DNA of 39,883 nucleotides from Terriglobia bacterium (GTDB lineage Bacteria; Acidobacteriota; Terriglobia; Bryobacterales; Bryobacteraceae): positions 1-39,883 of the forward strand of contig PSRJ01000275.1 of NCBI GenBank assembly GCA_003175985.1. Direction: 5' to 3'. The notes under the pieces are model-generated. The model worked only from the letters and a program-made list of their open reading frames with translations, searched no databases and was not told where the DNA came from. This document shows, one piece after another, positions 18,040-25,528 of this stretch (positions within the stretch are counted from its first letter, which is position 1; each line of letters begins with the position of its first letter). A program made the position numbers and the translations under genes.

Positions 18040-18059
18040 TATGCTGGAAATCCAGTATA
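18040..18059. promoter_or_regulatory. 20-bp dyad, likely operator of the DUF6152 operon
   Basis: The sequence TATGCTGGAAATCCAGTATA is an inverted repeat with 9 of 10 base pairs matched and no spacer beyond the central AA. It sits 35 nt before the GTG start, where a promoter should lie: on the minus strand CATAAT follows directly. This fits binding of a dimeric repressor. No regulator gene is adjacent, so its identity is unknown. Confidence 0.5.
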
Positions 18060-18112
18060 TCTTAGGGCGTCGGCAAGGCGCGGAAGGTTTCCGCTACTGC
18101 CTCCGCATTATC

Positions 18113-19351
18113 CTAGCTGCGCACCAGTTCAAAGACCGTGATTTCCGGAGGGGCGCCGACCCGCATCGGGGCGGCGATGGTACCGATCCCCCGGTTCACG
18201 TAAAGCTGCCCGCCCGGCTGCTGGAACAGCCCCGCCACGTAGGGTGTCACGATCCGGCTGGGCGCCAGTTCGGGGCTGATGAACTCCAGCGCAAGCTGGC
18301 CTCCATGTGTATGGCCAGCCAGACTCAAATCGACACCAAGCTGCGCGGCCCGGTCAAACGTATCCGGATTGTGACTCAGCAGGATGTTGACGGTTTCCGG
18401 GACCATTAGCCTCTCAACGCCTTCCAGGCGGACGCTGGTCAGATGATCCCGGCCGGCGGACATGCCTCGGGAATTGGCGAAATCGATTCCCAACAGATTG
18501 ATGCTATCGCTCCCGATCCGGAGCGGCTGTCGTTCCTGCCTCAATATGTGCACTCCGGCCTGGGCAAATAACCCGGTAATCGAGTCCTCTACATCGGCCC
18601 AGGCATCGTGGTTGCCCAGACAGCCGAAAACGCCGTAGGGCGCCTTTAGACCGGCCAGCACGCGTACCACAGCATCCTCCGGGTCGGCTTCCCAGGTCAC
18701 AAAATCGCCCGTGACCACCATAAGGTCGGGCTTCAATTCATTGGCGATACGCACATACTTCCGAATCTCGTCCTCGCTCATGAATGGGCCGATATGGATA
18801 TCACTCAATTGCGCGATACGAAATCCGTGAAAGGCGCGAGGCAGCCTCGCAAGGAGAATCGGCTGGCGGGTTACCTGCAAGTTGAGGCGGCCCCACAATA
18901 GGCCATATGCGCCGGCAACGAACGGAGCGGCGCCCACCACGGTGGCGGTTCGTTCCAGAAATTGCCGGCGCGCGGGAGAAATCAGGTTGTCCGAGGAATC
19001 GCGCTTTCGGAACAAGCGCGCCACGGCCCCGAATCCATATGCGATCAGCCGCACCGCCCAAATCAGGAGCACCACCAGGAAGGCAATAGTGGAACTGAAG
19101 ATCCACCAAAGAAACGGCGCCGAAATCAGTGCTGCGCGCCAAGTCATGTGAGCCGAACCAGGAACACGGGAAGGCAGAATGTTGACGGCAAAATACGACA
19201 GATACAAGACCGCAGCGGCCACCCCCGCGCCTACACGCAGCGGCCGATTGCGGATCAAGCGCCGCCCCAGCGCTCGAACCTGTAGAATCCAATAGACTTG
19301 TGCTCCCAGGAAGAGCAGGAATACAGGGGCGAGGCGGAATACAAACGGCAT
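18113..19351 (-). CDS. Membrane-anchored metallophosphoesterase
   Basis: A 412-residue protein with three or four hydrophobic segments in the first ~115 residues (VFRLAPVFLLFLGAQVYWIL; a second near 40-57; a third near 75-105), then a twin-arginine-like hydrophobic stretch (PARRQFLERTATVVGAAPF) and a calcineurin-like phosphoesterase domain. The metal-binding blocks are all present: SDIHIG, TGDFVTW, GNHDAW, LSHNPD and GHTHGGQ. The layout is that of YkuE/YaeI-type membrane phosphoesterases, thought to act on lipid-linked or membrane-near phosphoesters. The start ATG at 19351 has GAGGAAAGG about 12 nt upstream. Its leader contains a hairpin at 19390-19422. It stands between the secreted-protein operon and the divergent halogenase-like gene and shows no functional link to either. 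Confidence 0.88.
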   Translation of the reverse strand: MPFVFRLAPVFLLFLGAQVYWILQVRALGRRLIRNRPLRVGAGVAAAVLYLSYFAVNILPSRVPGSAHMTWRAALISAPFLWWIFSSTIAFLVVLLIWAVRLIAYGFGAVARLFRKRDSSDNLISPARRQFLERTATVVGAAPFVAGAYGLLWGRLNLQVTRQPILLARLPRAFHGFRIAQLSDIHIGPFMSEDEIRKYVRIANELKPDLMVVTGDFVTWEADPEDAVVRVLAGLKAPYGVFGCLGNHDAWADVEDSITGLFAQAGVHILRQERQPLRIGSDSINLLGIDFANSRGMSAGRDHLTSVRLEGVERLMVPETVNILLSHNPDTFDRAAQLGVDLSLAGHTHGGQLALEFISPELAPSRIVTPYVAGLFQQPGGQLYVNRGIGTIAAPMRVGAPPEITVFELVRS

Positions 19352-19389
19352 CCGATCTATACTACCTTTCCTCTATCTTCTCCGAAAAG

Positions 19390-19422
19390 TGAGGCGAATT
19401 GCGTCAGGCGGTCCACGCCTCA
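19390..19422 (-). promoter_or_regulatory. Leader hairpin upstream of the metallophosphoesterase gene
   Basis: TGAGGCG and CGCCTCA form a perfect 7-bp stem around a 19-nt loop that itself can pair (GGCG/CGCC). Read on the minus strand the stem is followed by CTTTTC, so it could be a weak attenuator before the phosphoesterase, or a terminator remnant. The rest of 19352-19614 holds nothing else I can support. Confidence 0.3.
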
Positions 19423-19614
19423 GGTTTAGCCCTAGTACCGTCCACTTACGCAGTGTACGCCTTAGCCGGCCGCTGCTATTGATTTGAAGGCTGCGTTCGT
19501 GGCAGAATTCCAGTACTTTTCGTAAACTCGGCAATCTGTGTCCGAACTCCGTTCCACAGGGATTGCCCGAAAAGTTAGCGCATAGAACTGGCGCAAGGAC
19601 TCGAGGACAAGTAA

Positions 19615-20823
19615 ATGGAAAAGCACTACGATAGCGTCGGCGTAGGGAATGATAATCCCGCCCAAACCAGCCGGCGGGCACGCCGCAGGGAGCGCATCCG
19701 CCGCCTCGTTATCTGGATCGTCATGCTGTGGGTGGGCCTCACCAAGCCACTGAAGTTTCTGAGGAAGATCTATCCATATAAGATCCGTGAACTGGCGCGA
19801 AGCTGGGATTATAAGATGCTCTGGACCTACGTCTTCAGCCGCGGCAAGCGCGTCTTTATGGACCAGAACTGCGTGATGAAGGACCCGCCGACATTCCAGC
19901 CTCTGATTAAGACACGGGCGGAGTGGCAGTTCACCGAAGAGGATATTCGCACGTTCTACCGCGATGGTTTCATCGGGCCGATCACGCTGTGGACGCCCGA
20001 AGAGATGGTCGAGATCCGCCGCAAAGTGGACAGCGTGATGGAACGGCAGTCGAAGGTTTACCCGACGGCGCAAAACCAGTATCGCGACCGGTACATCGAT
20101 GCTCCCGAATTCTGGGAAGTCATCTCCATGCCGCAACTGAGTGAGCGACTGGCGCAGCTCCTCGGCCCGGACCTGTTGGTATGGCGTTCTCAAATTTTCA
20201 ATAAGAAGTCGGGCGATCCGGAAATCACTTGGCACCAGGCGAGCACCTACATGGCCGAACAGAAGGTCAAGGCAACTTTGGAACCGGCCAGGCTGAACCA
20301 GCTCTTCCAGCTCACTACCTGGATCGCCATCGACGATGCCTACTTCGAGAACGGTTGTATGCACTTCCTGAAGGGCACGCACCGCAAGATGTGGAGTATG
20401 CGTTTGGGCGGCAGCGGCTTTATCGGTAATCCGCCTGAAGTTGCCAAGATTATTGGCGGTCAGGGCCGGTTTGCAAAGTCCTCGGGGCTGACGCTGGAAG
20501 TGCCGATCACTGAAGACATGATTGTGCCCATGCCGCTGAAGTCGGGTCAATGCGTGATCTTCACAGAACGCTGCATTCACGGTTCGCCGCCTAACAACTC
20601 TCCCAACCGCAGGTTTGGTTTCGTATTCCGGACCATCCGCACCGATGTGCAGGTGTACCGCGGAGAAACCATTCACGAGGTCACTTACCTGAAGGAAAAA
20701 TACAACCTGGACAATTGGGGTTGTGCGCAGTTGCGGGGAGAAGACAAATATCATCTGAATCGGATGATTCAACCGCCGGCCTATCAGGACTCTGAGCTGG
20801 CGGCCGCATCTACTTCCAAGTAA
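19615..20823 (+). CDS. PhyH-superfamily Fe(II)/2-oxoglutarate enzyme, SyrB2-like halogenase candidate
   Basis: A 402-residue non-heme iron enzyme. Residues ~106-385 match the PhyH/chlorinating-enzyme pattern: FTEEDIRTFYRDGFIGP and PEEM, LLGPDLLVWRSQIF, then TWHQASTY, TTWIAIDDAYFENGCMHFLK with GTHRK, LKSGQCVIFTERCIHGS, and VQVYRG with a late GEDKYHLNR. The proximal iron site is His207-Gln208-Ala209, not His-x-Asp. The missing carboxylate is the known mark of SyrB2-type halogenases, where chloride takes its place. Distal ligand: His322. Arg339 aligns with the 2-oxoglutarate-binding Arg of SyrB2. Residues 1-105 are an extension absent from SyrB2, with an Arg-rich stretch and a short hydrophobic helix (LVIWIVMLWVGL, 31-42), suggesting membrane association. 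GAGGA lies 7 nt before the ATG. Halogenation is inference; the site residues are read directly. Confidence 0.8.
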   Translation: MEKHYDSVGVGNDNPAQTSRRARRRERIRRLVIWIVMLWVGLTKPLKFLRKIYPYKIRELARSWDYKMLWTYVFSRGKRVFMDQNCVMKDPPTFQPLIKTRAEWQFTEEDIRTFYRDGFIGPITLWTPEEMVEIRRKVDSVMERQSKVYPTAQNQYRDRYIDAPEFWEVISMPQLSERLAQLLGPDLLVWRSQIFNKKSGDPEITWHQASTYMAEQKVKATLEPARLNQLFQLTTWIAIDDAYFENGCMHFLKGTHRKMWSMRLGGSGFIGNPPEVAKIIGGQGRFAKSSGLTLEVPITEDMIVPMPLKSGQCVIFTERCIHGSPPNNSPNRRFGFVFRTIRTDVQVYRGETIHEVTYLKEKYNLDNWGCAQLRGEDKYHLNRMIQPPAYQDSELAAASTSK

Positions 20824-20832
20824 TATCCGAAC

Positions 20833-22245
20833 ATGCCGCAGCGGAAGCTGGTGTTTGCATACATCCTGCTCGTTGGTCTGCCGATCCTGTGCCTGGTCGC
20901 GGTGCTGGATGCGGGAAAGGGCTTGGTGGCGCCCCCGGTCCCGCCGGTGGCTGACAAAATGGGGAGCACCCTCGGACACTCCGTGACGCCCCTGGAGCTC
21001 TCTAAGCTGGTCCTCCAGATCGGGGTAATTCTTATCCTGGCGCGGGTGGCGGGCTCGCTGTTCCGGAAGATCAACCAGCCGCAGGTCGTGGGTGAGATGG
21101 CGGCAGGGATCCTGCTGGGTCCGTCTCTGCTTGGCTGGGTTGCTCCGGGAGTATCGGCGACACTGTTTCCCCCGGCCAGCCTGGATTACCTGAACGCATT
21201 CAGCCAGATTGGGCTCGTATTGTTCATGTTCCTCGTGGGTCTGTCTTTGAACACCAAAGACCTGCACGAATATGGACATGCCGCTGTGCTGACGAGTCAC
21301 GTCAGTATCGCCGCGCCGTTCTGTCTCGGGAGTGTCGCTGCCCTCTTTCTATATCCGCGGCTCTCTAACCAGGGCGTCACCTTTACAGGCTTCGCACTGT
21401 TTATGGGCGCGGCCATGAGCATCACGGCGTTTCCGGTCTTAGCCCGGATTCTCGCCGAGCGGAACCTGCTGCGCACGAAATTGGGCAGCCTCGCAATCGC
21501 CTGCGCGGCCGTCGACGATGTGACCGGCTGGTGCGTGCTGGCCTACATCGTGGTGCTGATCCGCGCTTCGCACGGTTCCAGACCGTTGTGGCTCACGCTC
21601 GGCGGATCGCTGATCTATGTGATTCTCATGCTGACCGGCGTGAAGCGTCTGGTGCCCTGGTTCGAAAAGTCGTATCAAAAACATGGCAGGCTGACGGATA
21701 ACGCCATTGCCGGGATCATCCTGTTAGTGCTGGCCTCGGCCCTATGTACGGAAATGCTGGGAGTCCATTTGCTGTTCGGCGCCTTTTTGCTGGGCGCCAT
21801 CATGCCCAAGAGCGCCGATTTCGTGGATCACCTGAAGCAGAAGTTCGAGTCCGTTACCGTGGCCTTACTGCTGCCTCTCTTCTTCGCTTACACCGGGCTG
21901 CGCACCAGCATTGGCACCATCACCGGACACGGCATGTGGATCTACACTGTGGTCGTTTTGGTCGTGGCCGTGGCGGGGAAACTGGGCGGCTGCCTCGGCG
22001 CCGGCAAGCTCGCCGGTATGCCTTGGAGAGACGCGACCGCCCTGGGCGTTCTGATGAATACACGCGGGCTGATGCAGCTCATTATCCTGAATATTGGGCT
22101 CGATATAGGCGTGATCTCGCCTCCGGTCTTCTCCATGATGGTGGTAATGGCCTTGCTGACCACGTTTATGGCTTCACCGCTGCTGGACGTCGTGTACCGT
22201 ACGCCGCAACTCCAGGCGGAAGTAGCCGCGGGCCGCGTGGCCTAA
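20833..22245 (+). CDS. CPA2-family cation:proton antiporter (Kef/NapA-like)
   Basis: A 470-residue membrane antiporter with about 12-13 helices and no TrkA-N/C regulatory domains. Visible landmarks: INQPQVVGEMAAGILLGPS and VLFMFLVGLSLN near the N-terminus, AMSITAFPVLARILAERN, the ion-binding helix ACAAVDDVTGWC with the double Asp of CPA2 proteins, LFGAFLLGAIMPK, LLPLFFAYTGLRTSIG, and DATALGVLMNTRGLMQLIIL. The first ~50 residues add a signal-like hydrophobic segment and a Pro-rich linker before the antiporter domain. It exchanges Na+ or K+ for H+ across the inner membrane. The start is 9 nt after the halogenase-like gene, with no strong ribosome binding site of its own, so the two are probably one operon. 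It converges on the amidase gene with a 5-nt gap. Confidence 0.9.
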   Translation: MPQRKLVFAYILLVGLPILCLVAVLDAGKGLVAPPVPPVADKMGSTLGHSVTPLELSKLVLQIGVILILARVAGSLFRKINQPQVVGEMAAGILLGPSLLGWVAPGVSATLFPPASLDYLNAFSQIGLVLFMFLVGLSLNTKDLHEYGHAAVLTSHVSIAAPFCLGSVAALFLYPRLSNQGVTFTGFALFMGAAMSITAFPVLARILAERNLLRTKLGSLAIACAAVDDVTGWCVLAYIVVLIRASHGSRPLWLTLGGSLIYVILMLTGVKRLVPWFEKSYQKHGRLTDNAIAGIILLVLASALCTEMLGVHLLFGAFLLGAIMPKSADFVDHLKQKFESVTVALLLPLFFAYTGLRTSIGTITGHGMWIYTVVVLVVAVAGKLGGCLGAGKLAGMPWRDATALGVLMNTRGLMQLIILNIGLDIGVISPPVFSMMVVMALLTTFMASPLLDVVYRTPQLQAEVAAGRVA

Positions 22246-22250
22246 CGGCA

Positions 22251-23396
22251 CTACATCCCCGAAGTTGTCTGGTGCACTTCCGAAAGCCGCTCCCGATAGC
22301 GGTCCTGCAGAAGCTTTCGATAGCCGCGTAAAGACAGGCCGCGGGCAATAGCTTGCTGCTGAAGGCGATCCTCCGCCAGTTTCACACTGAGCGCCAGGCG
22401 CGCGCCGGCCGCTTGCAAAAACGCGGCATCAGACTCGAACCCGAACGCCGCCAGCGCAGGTAAGGGCCGCGCATAGTTGTCGGGTAGCCCGATGCTCTCG
22501 AATGGAAAACCCGATGCCCAATCGGTGTGGTATCCGACCCGCATGTTAGAGGGGTTCACCGACACTTGGGCATGCGTGACACAATTCTCTGCCTCAATCG
22601 CGTACCGGCTGCGCAGCATTTCCGTCAGCATGGTGGTGGCGCGCAACTGGGCCATGCTCATGCGGTCATCCACTTGCCCGGGATCGGTCTGCGCTTCCAC
22701 GGAAACGCCCAGAAAGCTCTCGTTCAAGTTGAGGTAAAGCCACTTGCCGTCGGACCACACGGAATGCCCGGCATGATTGGCGGCATCACTCTCGGTGACG
22801 ATGCGGTAGACACGCCCGAAACGATCGACCAGAAAGTTATAGGCCTGCTTCCGCTGCACGTACTCCAGTAACGATTCCCCGATCTTCTTCAGCAGACCGT
22901 TCTGTTCCGCTTCAAACGGCGCCTGGCGGCTCTCGGTGGTATGAAACACGATCCCGATCGGCTGCGTACCGTGGACCGGCGGACCTTTTCCGTTCGCCGG
23001 AAAGACGCGGTAGGAGCGGAGGTGATTGGAGACTGCCAGGCGATTATCGATGCGAAGACCGTTACTGTAAACTTCCTCATCGCCCTTCTTTTCTACCAGC
23101 CAGACTTCCGGTGACGGCTTGAGGGGCGGCATTTGGGGAGCGACACTGTCGCGTACGGTAACTGCAGCGATCTCGATGCGCGACGCCGCCTGCATCAAGG
23201 TAAGCGAGAGCAGGAACGCGGCAGACGCCACGGGCAGCAGGAAGCGAAACACACGGCGCCAGCGTTCGGCAGGAGCGCTGACCGGCGGCGGCGCGACCGC
23301 CCGCAAAAACCGCAGTCGCACCACGGGATCGGAAATCCGTCCTGCAAAGGAACCCACCCACGGCCGCAATTCTGTTTGCTCGATCCCGCTTTGCAT
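22251..23396 (-). CDS. Membrane-anchored N-acetylmuramoyl-L-alanine amidase/PGRP-type protein
   Basis: A 381-residue protein with a short cytoplasmic N-terminus (~1-48), one transmembrane helix (FLLPVASAAFLLSLTLM, ~52-68) and an extracytoplasmic Amidase_2/peptidoglycan-recognition domain. Domain evidence: IGIVFHTTES with the first Zn-ligand His, NFLVDRFGRVYRIV, a following HAGHSVW, LNLNESFLGVSVEA, and CVTHAQVSVNP with the second ligand His. It probably cleaves or binds peptidoglycan stem peptides at the outer face of the inner membrane. The C-terminal ~90 residues are helical and charged (RLALSVKLAEDRLQQQAIAR) and not part of the usual domain. The gene is divergent from the actin-like operon (201-nt spacer), which may be meaningful since bacterial actins often steer wall synthesis. 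Confidence 0.78.
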   Translation of the reverse strand: MQSGIEQTELRPWVGSFAGRISDPVVRLRFLRAVAPPPVSAPAERWRRVFRFLLPVASAAFLLSLTLMQAASRIEIAAVTVRDSVAPQMPPLKPSPEVWLVEKKGDEEVYSNGLRIDNRLAVSNHLRSYRVFPANGKGPPVHGTQPIGIVFHTTESRQAPFEAEQNGLLKKIGESLLEYVQRKQAYNFLVDRFGRVYRIVTESDAANHAGHSVWSDGKWLYLNLNESFLGVSVEAQTDPGQVDDRMSMAQLRATTMLTEMLRSRYAIEAENCVTHAQVSVNPSNMRVGYHTDWASGFPFESIGLPDNYARPLPALAAFGFESDAAFLQAAGARLALSVKLAEDRLQQQAIARGLSLRGYRKLLQDRYRERLSEVHQTTSGM

Positions 23397-23535
23397 CGCT
23401 GCTTTTCCATCGGCGGATTAAAGCGAAGACCTTAGGGCCGCGTACGATATTCCCGGTTCCGTAGGCGGCTCCTCCGGGCGCTGATTTGAAACGCCGCAGT
23501 CGCCGGAACCCCCCGCCCGCTGTTTTCTCAACTCT

Positions 23536-23563
23536 TTGAGAGAAATCGAAATCCCGAGATACT
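23536..23563 (+). promoter_or_regulatory. Candidate sigma-70-type promoter of the actin-like operon
   Basis: TTGAGA (23536-23541) and GATACT (23558-23563) are separated by 16 nt, and the ATG of the first gene follows 34 nt later with AGGAG at good spacing. TCTCAA and TTGAGA around the -35 also form a small inverted repeat. The remainder of 23397-23597 shows no gene. Confidence 0.5.
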
Positions 23564-23597
23564 ACCAGAGTGATACAAGCCAGTTTAGGAGTTTCAT

Positions 23598-24272
23598 ATG
23601 CTGAAGAGTTGGTTCCCCTTCTCGTTTCAGGACGAATTGCCGGCTCCCAATGGGGTGTCCCGGAACGGCTCGCCGGACCGCACGGCGGCGGCGGGGGAGG
23701 CGGCCAAAGAAGCGGAGTCACCGGCACGGGCCCCCCAGCCTGGTGCCGGGGAATCCGCTAAGTACCTGTCTTTCGATCAGATCTATCAGCATGCCGCAGT
23801 CAAACCGCCGCGCATTCCCTACGGCATCTTGAAGGTGGCGGATATGGTCAATAGTACCCACCTTGCGGGAATGTCTCCGGAAGCCAAGCGGTGTTCATTA
23901 CTAATGGCGCTCGAGGCCGCGGGAGTGGAGATCGAAGATCTGCTGCAGGACGCCGTCGTCCGGCAGCGCGCCTTGAACGATTACGAGGAGATCCAGCAGA
24001 ACCGCGTCCGCGATTTCGAGGCGACCAAAACGGAAGAGAACAATAGGATTCAAGCGGAATTGGACCGGCTGACCAGCCAATACATGTCCCGGATTCAGGC
24101 CAACCTGGATGAGGTGGCTCGAGAGCAGGATAAGCTCCACGCCTGGCAGCGTGGCAAGCACGAAGAATCGCAGCGCATTACCGAGGCCGCCACGTTCTGC
24201 GTTCCGCAGGGCAGCGCCGCTGCCGGTGGAAGCCTCGCCTCGGTGCTGGAACGCGCCACGTTGCGCAAATAG
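23598..24272 (+). CDS. Unrecognised coiled-coil protein, first gene of the actin-like operon
   Basis: A 224-residue soluble protein that I cannot assign to a named family. Residues ~15-55 are Ala/Pro/Glu-rich and look disordered. Residues ~56-110 form a compact segment (LSFDQIYQHAAVKPPRIPYG, then VADMVNSTHLAGMSPEAK). Residues ~112-190 are a long amphipathic helix rich in Gln, Glu and Arg (ALNDYEEIQQNRVRDFEATK, later EENNRIQAELDRLTSQYMSR), predicted coiled coil. The C-terminal tail is Gly/Ala-rich, then VLERATLRK. AGGAG lies 6 nt before the ATG, and a promoter candidate lies just upstream. Eleven nucleotides later a 45-residue membrane protein follows, then the actin-like ATPase. A plausible role is filament adaptor or bundler, which is inference from order and coiled-coil character only. 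Confidence 0.7.
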   Translation: MLKSWFPFSFQDELPAPNGVSRNGSPDRTAAAGEAAKEAESPARAPQPGAGESAKYLSFDQIYQHAAVKPPRIPYGILKVADMVNSTHLAGMSPEAKRCSLLMALEAAGVEIEDLLQDAVVRQRALNDYEEIQQNRVRDFEATKTEENNRIQAELDRLTSQYMSRIQANLDEVAREQDKLHAWQRGKHEESQRITEAATFCVPQGSAAAGGSLASVLERATLRK

Positions 24273-24283
24273 GTCGTCTCGCG

Positions 24284-24421
24284 GTGATTGTTGTCATTAG
24301 CTGTGTTATGTGCATGTTGGTGGTTTTGTTGTTGCGAATAGGAGCCAAAGATCCACCCCTGGACGCCGAGGAAATCCGCCGGATCCGGCGGGATGCGGAC
24401 AGGCGGCACCCGGGCGAGTAA
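24284..24421 (+). CDS. Small membrane protein (45 residues) in the actin-like operon
   Basis: A short frame below usual cut-offs: GTG start at 24284, stop TAA at 24419-24421. The product has one hydrophobic helix (VIVVISCVMCMLVVLLLRIG as decoded; the first residue would be Met) followed by a charged tail (EEIRRIRRDADRRHPGE). The layout is an N-out or N-in single-pass anchor with a basic cytoplasmic tail. It is 11 nt after the coiled-coil gene and 22 nt before the actin-like gene. The upstream ribosome binding signal is weak. The gene fills the gap exactly, and the helix-plus-basic-tail design is what a filament-to-membrane tether would need. Existence as a protein is probable, not certain. 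Confidence 0.55.
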   Translation: MIVVISCVMCMLVVLLLRIGAKDPPLDAEEIRRIRRDADRRHPGE

Positions 24422-24443
24422 GCGATGTGCAGGAAGGACCGGA

Positions 24444-25445
24444 ATGAATAAAACAGAACAGGACTACACGCAGGCGCTCGGCCTTGACGTAGGTACGAGC
24501 CGCATCGTGGTGGCTCGCAATTCGGAACGAAGATACGAGTACCAGGCGGAACTCAACGCGTTCCTGACCTTGCCTTATTCCAAGCTGGCGGAAAGCCTCC
24601 TACAGAAGGAAAACGTCTTCCATGAAGTGCAGGGTCCTGAGATCCTGGTGGCGGGTAATGATGCCCAGAAATTTGCCGAGGTTTTTCATGTCGAGACCCG
24701 GCGTCCCATGCAAAATGGAGTACTCAACCCACGCGAACCGCACAGCCTCGCCGTGGTGCAGCGGATCATTGCAAAACTGATCGGGAAAGCTGCCGTCGAA
24801 GGGCAGAAGATCTTTTTCAGTATTCCCGCACCCACCGACGATGAAGAAGGCAGCATTGCGTATCATGAGGCTTCGATTCGCCAGATCCTTTTGGAATTGG
24901 GGTACGAGGCCACACCGATCGAGGAAGGGCTCGCCATCGTTTTCGGGGAATTGGGCGGCTCCAATTACACCGGGATCGGCATTTCCTGTGGCAGCGGATT
25001 GTGTAATGTCTGTCTCTCCGTTTTATCGGTGCCCGTGATCAGCTTCAGCGTTCCCAAGGCGGGCGACTTCATCGATTCCCAGGCGGCCCTGGCCACCGGG
25101 GACCTGGCGACGCGATTGCGCGTGGTCAAAGAACAAACGTTTCACCTCAACGGGCTGGGCAACGACCGTGTGAAAAACGCGCTCACCGTTTACTACCAGG
25201 AAATGATCATGAATCTTGTCGAAGCGCTGCGTAACCGGATCTCCGCGGCGCAACGGCTGCCAAGACTCGATCAGGCCATTCCCCTGGTACTGAGCGGCGG
25301 CACGGTGGCCCCCAAGGGGTTCCTCGATCAGTTCGGCAAGGCCTTGCGGGCCCGTGATTTTCCGGTGCGTCTCTCGGAACTGCGTGTTTCGGCGGACCCG
25401 CTCAACTCGACGGCGCGGGGAGCGCTCATGGCCGCTTTATGTTGA
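24444..25445 (+). CDS. Actin-like ATPase (MreB/ParM-like superfamily)
   Basis: A 333-residue member of the actin/Hsp70 ATPase superfamily. The N-terminal phosphate-1 loop is LGLDVGTSRIVVAR (~11-24), phosphate-2 is GIGISCGSGLCNV (~174-190), and the adenosine motif is PLVLSGGTVAPKGF (~275-290). IEEGLAIVFGEL lies at the connect region. The length suits MreB or ParM; Hsp70 would be far longer and FtsA has an extra domain I do not see. It is not canonical MreB, which would start with the phosphate-1 loop and be more conserved. AGGAAGG lies 6 nt before the ATG, a strong signal that sets the start against the open frame back to 24393. It probably polymerises. Its neighbours are a coiled-coil protein, a small membrane protein and a TM/HTH protein. 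Confidence 0.82.
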   Translation: MNKTEQDYTQALGLDVGTSRIVVARNSERRYEYQAELNAFLTLPYSKLAESLLQKENVFHEVQGPEILVAGNDAQKFAEVFHVETRRPMQNGVLNPREPHSLAVVQRIIAKLIGKAAVEGQKIFFSIPAPTDDEEGSIAYHEASIRQILLELGYEATPIEEGLAIVFGELGGSNYTGIGISCGSGLCNVCLSVLSVPVISFSVPKAGDFIDSQAALATGDLATRLRVVKEQTFHLNGLGNDRVKNALTVYYQEMIMNLVEALRNRISAAQRLPRLDQAIPLVLSGGTVAPKGFLDQFGKALRARDFPVRLSELRVSADPLNSTARGALMAALC

Positions 25446-25528
25446 GGCGCCCTTGCGCCTGTACAGAAAACCGCGGCAGCCGCCGATAGAAGCAACGTGG
25501 CTCCGGAAGCGACCAAGGCGGCGGACTT

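Noticed and set aside
19462..21300. 612-codon minus-strand frame across the halogenase-like and antiporter genes
   Set aside because: It lies antisense to two well-supported genes, is rich in His, Arg and Gln with no domain pattern, and crosses their spacer; a GC-rich shadow frame.
23541..23725. Alternative plus-strand frames (63 and 60 codons) at the start of the coiled-coil gene
   Set aside because: They are Gly/Arg-rich out-of-frame translations of the same Ala/Pro-rich coding stretch.
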